Shown piece by piece: positions 60,811-64,000 of a stretch of 64,000 nucleotides of DNA. A program made the position numbers and the translations under genes. Position 1 is the stretch's first letter. Each line of letters opens with the position of its first letter. Origin of the DNA: Aeromicrobium phragmitis (GTDB lineage: Bacteria; Actinomycetota; Actinomycetes; Propionibacteriales; Nocardioidaceae); contig NZ_RDBF01000006.1 of the NCBI RefSeq assembly GCF_003674095.1, positions 123,434 to 187,433 of the forward strand, in the 5' to 3' direction. Under the pieces are notes generated by a model. That model searched no databases. It was not told the DNA's origin and saw nothing but the letters and a program-made list of their open reading frames with translations.

Positions 60811-61916
60811 GCGAGCTCCCGTTTCGTCGGCTGAGGGTTCCCCGGCCCCAGACGACGTTCGCCGACCGGGCGATGACCTTGCGTCATCGCTGGCGCCTGA
60901 TCCTCCGGATCAGCATCGCGACCGGTGGCGCCTTCGCCGTCGCCACCTACATCCTGGGCCACCAGCAGGCCTTCTTCGCGCCGATCGCCGCGGTACTCGC
61001 GCTGACGGCGGGCGTCGGCATGCGGGTCCGGGTGACTTTCGAGCTGGTGCTCGGTGTCGCGGTCGGCGTCTTCATCGGCGAGTTGCTCATCCTCGGCATC
61101 GGCCGTGGCGCCTGGCAGATCGCGCTCGTGGCGGCGCTCACGGCAGCGATCGCCACCCTCCTCGGAATCAAGGGCATGGCGATGACTCAGGCCATCAACT
61201 CCGGGCTGCTGCTGGCCGCGGTCGTTCCGCTGCCCGGCGCGAGCGACCCGGCCCTCACCCGGTTCCTCGACGCCCTCGTCGGCGGCCTCTTCGGGCTCGC
61301 GATGGTCGTGCTGATTCCGCGCAACCCGGTCCGCGACATCGACGGCGACGTGCAGCGATTGCTGCGTCGCCTGGGAGGTGTTCTCAGTCGCGTCGCGCAA
61401 GCGTTGCGCACCGATGACGCGGCCCTCGCCGACCTCGCGTTGGAGGAGGCGCGGGCGGCGCAGAGTCTGGTCGACTCGGTCTCCGATACCGCCACCAACG
61501 TCGCGGAGGTCGCGCGCATGTCGCCCATGCGGTGGCGCCAGCGCGACGACGTCGCGCGCTACGTCGACTCGGTGACCGACCTCGACAACGCCGTGCGCGA
61601 CGCGCGTGTGTTGGCGCGGCGCGTCGCGGCGATGTTGCGTCACGACGAGAGCGCGCCGGCCGGCCTCGACGAGGCGATCGATCGGCTCGTCGTCGCGGTC
61701 GGCATCTTCGCCGACGACCTTGCGCAAAGTGACGAGTTCGACGAGGCGCGCGAGGAGCTCGTCGAGGCGTCTCGGATCGCCATGTCGTCACTGCCGGAGA
61801 TCGTCACCGTCAACACCGCGTCGATCGCCGCGCAGATCCGTTCCCTCTCGGCGGACCTCATGCTCGCCAGCGGCGCCACGCGCGCCGAGCTCGACGAGCG
61901 CCTCGACTTCGACTGA
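60807..61916 (+). CDS. FUSC/ArAE-like membrane protein
   Basis: 369 residues. Six tight segments in the first 175 residues: LILRISIATGGAFAVATYILGHQQAFFAPIAAVLALTAGVGMRVRVTFELVLGVAVGVFIGELLIL is the aromatic acid exporter/FUSC core (Q-x-F-F-A-P-I-A-A-V-x-A), and ALVGGLFGLAMVVLIPRNPVRD ends it. The second half is a long cytoplasmic helical domain. Could export aromatic acids or other metabolites. GTG start overlaps the GroES-like stop. Confidence 0.8.
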   Translation: MSELPFRRLRVPRPQTTFADRAMTLRHRWRLILRISIATGGAFAVATYILGHQQAFFAPIAAVLALTAGVGMRVRVTFELVLGVAVGVFIGELLILGIGRGAWQIALVAALTAAIATLLGIKGMAMTQAINSGLLLAAVVPLPGASDPALTRFLDALVGGLFGLAMVVLIPRNPVRDIDGDVQRLLRRLGGVLSRVAQALRTDDAALADLALEEARAAQSLVDSVSDTATNVAEVARMSPMRWRQRDDVARYVDSVTDLDNAVRDARVLARRVAAMLRHDESAPAGLDEAIDRLVVAVGIFADDLAQSDEFDEAREELVEASRIAMSSLPEIVTVNTASIAAQIRSLSADLMLASGATRAELDERLDFD

Positions 61917-61978
61917 CCTCCCGCGGGACTCGAGGCACAGGTCTCGACAAGTTTTCCGAAATTTCGTAGTTTTGGAAT

Positions 61979-62464
61979 ATGTTGATGGAGGAGCGGATCG
62001 CCCGGCTCGAGGAACGGGTGGCGGCGCTGGAGGAAGCGCCTGCGGCGCCCGGCCCGTCCGCGGGCGACTTCTGGGTTCTCGACGGTCTGCGACCGGCGGC
62101 CGAGGGCAATGACGGCGTCGTGGTGTGGGCCGGGATCGTCGAGACGGGGATGGGTCCGGCCGAGTGGCAGATGGGGCGACCGGTCGCAGAACTCATCGAT
62201 CCGGACCGGGTCGACGCGTTCGCCGACCGGCTAGCGGCGCTCGGGCACCCGGTGCGACTGTCACTGGTGCTCGCCGTCCTGCGCGGCACCACCAAGGTGA
62301 CCGATCTCGCCGAGCAACTCGCGCTCGCCTCGACCGGGCAGATCTACCACCACCTCAAGGCGCTCACCGCCGCCGGCTGGTTGCGCCAGGCGGCGCGCGG
62401 CCACGTCACCGTGCCGGCCGAGCGCGTCGTCCCCCTACTCGTCGCCGTGGGAGTGAGCAGTTGA
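61979..62464 (+). CDS. ArsR-type transcriptional regulator
   Basis: 161 residues. A coiled-coil start (MEERIARLEERVAALEEA) and a middle segment of unknown type (FWVLDGLRPA, VVVWAGIVETG) lead to the winged helix: ADRLAALGHPVRLSLVLAVLRGTTKVTDLAEQLALASTGQIYHHLKALTAAGWLRQAARGHVTV (about 82-145). There are no cysteine metal sites in the usual ArsR positions. TAGTTT 6 nt before the ATG in an AT-rich patch (TTTTCCGAAATTTCG) suggests autoregulation and a leaderless start. Overlaps the serine hydrolase gene by one base. Confidence 0.85.
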   Translation: MLMEERIARLEERVAALEEAPAAPGPSAGDFWVLDGLRPAAEGNDGVVVWAGIVETGMGPAEWQMGRPVAELIDPDRVDAFADRLAALGHPVRLSLVLAVLRGTTKVTDLAEQLALASTGQIYHHLKALTAAGWLRQAARGHVTVPAERVVPLLVAVGVSS

Positions 62465-63534
62465 TGAAGCGACAGATCAGCATCGCGGCCTCGGTGATGG
62501 CCGTGGTCGGGCTCGCCGTCGGTTTCTGGCTGAGGCCCGGAGCCGGCGCCGTCACCGCCGGTTCGCCGGTCGCCGGTGACGAGGAGCTGGGCCGTCAGGC
62601 GCTCGACCAGGTGCCGTCGTACGGCGTCCACGCGCTGTCGGTCGCCGCGGTGACTCCCGAGGGCCAGCGCACCGCCACGGTCGGAGCGCCGCTGGACGGC
62701 ACCTTCGAGATCGGTTCGATCACCAAGGGGGTGACCGGATTGCTCTACGCCGACATGGCCGAGCGCGGGGAGGTCCGGCCGGACACGCGGCTGGGCGATC
62801 TCCTCGATCTCGAGGGAGCGGTCGGGGACGTCACCCTCGAGGAGCTCAGCCAGCAGCGTTCGGGCCTGCCGCGGCTCGGCGGCGGTGTCGGCTTCTTCGT
62901 CCGCGCCGCGCTCGACACCCTCCTCGCCCGCAATCCCTATTCCGAGTCACGGGACGAGCTGGTCGATCAGCTGCGATCGATCGACCTCGGGGAGAAGGAG
63001 CCGTTGTACTCCAACCTCGGTTACGCCGTCCTCGGTCACGCGCTCGCCGCGGCCGCCGATTCCAGCTACCCGGAACTGGTCGCCGAACGCATCGCCGAGC
63101 CGCTGGGTCTGACCTCGCTCGCGGTTCCCACGTCACCCGAGCAGCTCGGCGACGACGCCGTGCAGGGCCGCGACCGCGCCGGCCGCGCTCAGCAGGCGTG
63201 GGCCAACGAGGGCTTCGCCCCAGCGGGAGCCATCCGGGCGAGCGCCGAGGACATGGCGGCGCTCGCACAGGCCCTGCTCGACCAGACGGCACCGGGCGTT
63301 GCGGCGTTGGACCCGCAGACCGATTTCGCCGAAGGGGTGCGGATCGGCGCCGCGTGGCTGACCGAGGAGGTCGACGGGCAGACCGTCACGTGGCACAACG
63401 GCGGCACCGGCGGATTCCGGTCGTGGTTCGGCCTGGACCGTGAGCGTGGCGTCGCGGTCTATCTCGCCGGTGCGACGTCCGTCGATCTGGACGAGGCCGG
63501 CTTCGCACTCCTCAAGGAGGTCAGCGGTTCGTGA
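62464..63534 (+). CDS. Secreted or anchored beta-lactamase-fold serine hydrolase
   Basis: 356 residues. The N-terminal signal/anchor ISIAASVMAVVGLAVGF is followed by a class C beta-lactamase-type domain: S-x-x-K in FEIGSITKGVTGLLYADM (about 77-94), LEELSQQRSGLPRL, Y-x-N in EPLYSNLGYAVLGHALA, and HNGGTGGFRSWFGLD as the third motif (H-x-G). These are D-alanyl-D-alanine carboxypeptidase/esterase relatives rather than proven beta-lactamases. Under the ArsR-type regulator encoded just upstream (TGATG overlap) and followed by a small membrane protein. Confidence 0.88.
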   Translation: MKRQISIAASVMAVVGLAVGFWLRPGAGAVTAGSPVAGDEELGRQALDQVPSYGVHALSVAAVTPEGQRTATVGAPLDGTFEIGSITKGVTGLLYADMAERGEVRPDTRLGDLLDLEGAVGDVTLEELSQQRSGLPRLGGGVGFFVRAALDTLLARNPYSESRDELVDQLRSIDLGEKEPLYSNLGYAVLGHALAAAADSSYPELVAERIAEPLGLTSLAVPTSPEQLGDDAVQGRDRAGRAQQAWANEGFAPAGAIRASAEDMAALAQALLDQTAPGVAALDPQTDFAEGVRIGAAWLTEEVDGQTVTWHNGGTGGFRSWFGLDRERGVAVYLAGATSVDLDEAGFALLKEVSGS

Positions 63535-63884
63535 TCATCACGTGGTTCCTCATCGGACTGCTGGCCATCGAGCTGGCGGCGTTGCTGGGTGCCGCATTCG
63601 GCGGGAAGAACGCTCCGTCGCGGGTCCGGCTGGCGGTCGTCGCCCTCGAAGCACTGGTCGCGATCGTGGTCGTGCGAGCACTCGCGGGCTGGGACGAGTG
63701 GACGCAGTGGATCTGGGTGCTGGGGGTGGCGGTCTTCGCCGTCGGGCTCGCCGTCGCGGTGTTCCGCTGGCGCGAACTTCCGGTCGTCGAGGAGGGAACG
63801 GCCGCGTGGCGCACCGGCGGTTCGGTCCTCTACGCGGCGGTGCTCACCGCGATCGCCACCGCGGTCGCCCTGACTTTCGTGTAG
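63531..63884 (+). CDS. Small integral membrane protein
   Basis: 117 residues, four hydrophobic segments: ITWFLIGLLAIELAALLGAAFG, VRLAVVALEALVAIVVVRALAGW, WIWVLGVAVFAVGLAVAVFRW and GSVLYAAVLTAIATAVALTFV. No family recognised. GTG start overlaps the serine hydrolase stop (GTGA), so ArsR, hydrolase and this protein form one operon; it may help locate or transport the hydrolase product. Confidence 0.65.
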   Translation: MIITWFLIGLLAIELAALLGAAFGGKNAPSRVRLAVVALEALVAIVVVRALAGWDEWTQWIWVLGVAVFAVGLAVAVFRWRELPVVEEGTAAWRTGGSVLYAAVLTAIATAVALTFV

Positions 63885-63914
63885 CCGCGTGACGTCGAGC
63901 GACACGCGCCGCGC

Positions 63915-64000
63915 GAGAGGGCGTGTCAGATGGTTTGTGTAAGTGGTTCGTCTCCTGATTGAAGGACGACACTGATGACCATGACAGATGAGGATGCTCG
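63915..64000 (+). mobile_element. Left end of a probable insertion sequence (IS256-like)
   Basis: GAGAGGGCGTGTCAGATGG and TTTGTGTAAGTGG at about 63915-63945 look like a transposase-bound terminal repeat of IS256-type elements, set off from the GC-rich DNA before it. An ATG with GAAGGACG upstream follows at 63975. The other end lies beyond the window, so neither inverted repeat pairing nor a target duplication can be seen. Confidence 0.5.
63975..64000 (+). CDS. Start of a probable transposase (partial)
   Basis: Only the first eight codons (MTMTDEDA) are in the window. Position 30 nt inside the presumed terminal repeat and the GAAGGACG ribosome site fit the transposase gene of the insertion sequence. 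Nothing in the eight residues identifies the family. Confidence 0.45.

Overview
The window is 64 kb of very GC-rich DNA from an actinobacterium. Support for this: MshB of mycothiol synthesis, the succinylase lysine pathway (DapC, DapD), frequent GTG starts, ATGA/GTGA-overlapping operons, and many promoters whose only visible signal is a TANNNT hexamer 6-8 nt before the start codon, as expected of leaderless mRNAs. The gene set fits a Nocardioidaceae-like lineage, but genus cannot be set from what I can see.

Layout. 1-3809: housekeeping and small enzymes (two GNAT acetyltransferases, a PrmC-like methyltransferase, the ribosome-associated ATPase YchF), with two clusters of a short repeat around the first acetyltransferase. 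3810-10393: an accessory island that begins exactly at the stop codon of ychF and ends with a second, GC-rich copy of the last 33 nt of ychF. It has no recognisable integrase. It holds a DUF4238 protein, two proteins with HEPN-like RN-x3-H motifs (a DUF4209 type and a Ymh/TIGR02391 type), a TIR-domain protein, a broken PadR regulator and a DUF2314-like membrane protein. This is the strongest candidate for an undescribed defence/mobile cassette. 10394-11534: a MazEF-type toxin-antitoxin pair and a HigA antitoxin whose HigB partner survives only as a 25-codon stub. 11556-14500: thiamine synthesis, with thiE divergent from a TPP riboswitch followed by thiO-thiS-thiG. 14513-23131: small membrane genes, a NarL-type two-component system, an envelope/drug-export operon (alpha/beta hydrolase, DrrAB-like ABC transporter), a DedA gene with a nearly identical promoter module, another hydrolase and a methyltransferase. 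23265-34873: TetR plus MFS efflux, an antiporter, an amino-acid permease, YibE/F and YwaF-like membrane proteins, a VOC protein, an APH-like kinase, a BASS transporter and an ABC-F ATPase. 35190-39434: a very large surface-anchored protein with three lamin-tail domains and a metallophosphoesterase. 39499-44585: an IclR-controlled TRAP transporter and dehydrogenase cluster. 44638-63884: core genes (S9 peptidase, mshB, VanW, fdxA-dapC, ABC transporter, dapD, trmL, MarR/hydrolase pair, tRNA-Leu, bcp, GroES-like, FUSC-like, ArsR/serine hydrolase). 63915-64000: the left end of what looks like an insertion sequence.

How the genes work together. The thi genes form one TPP-controlled unit. The kinase/regulator pair probably controls both the DrrAB-like operon and the DedA gene through the shared promoter module. 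DapC and DapD act in the same lysine/peptidoglycan precursor pathway. The IclR-Gfo/Idh-TRAP cluster looks like uptake and first oxidation of an unidentified organic or sugar acid. The island genes resemble components of abortive-infection systems. Repeats are prominent: a GCGGTAGGTG family, a GTCGAGTAG family (two clusters, one supplying a stop codon) and a CGAGTGGTGCAC family.

All calls are from reading the sequence; no database search was run.
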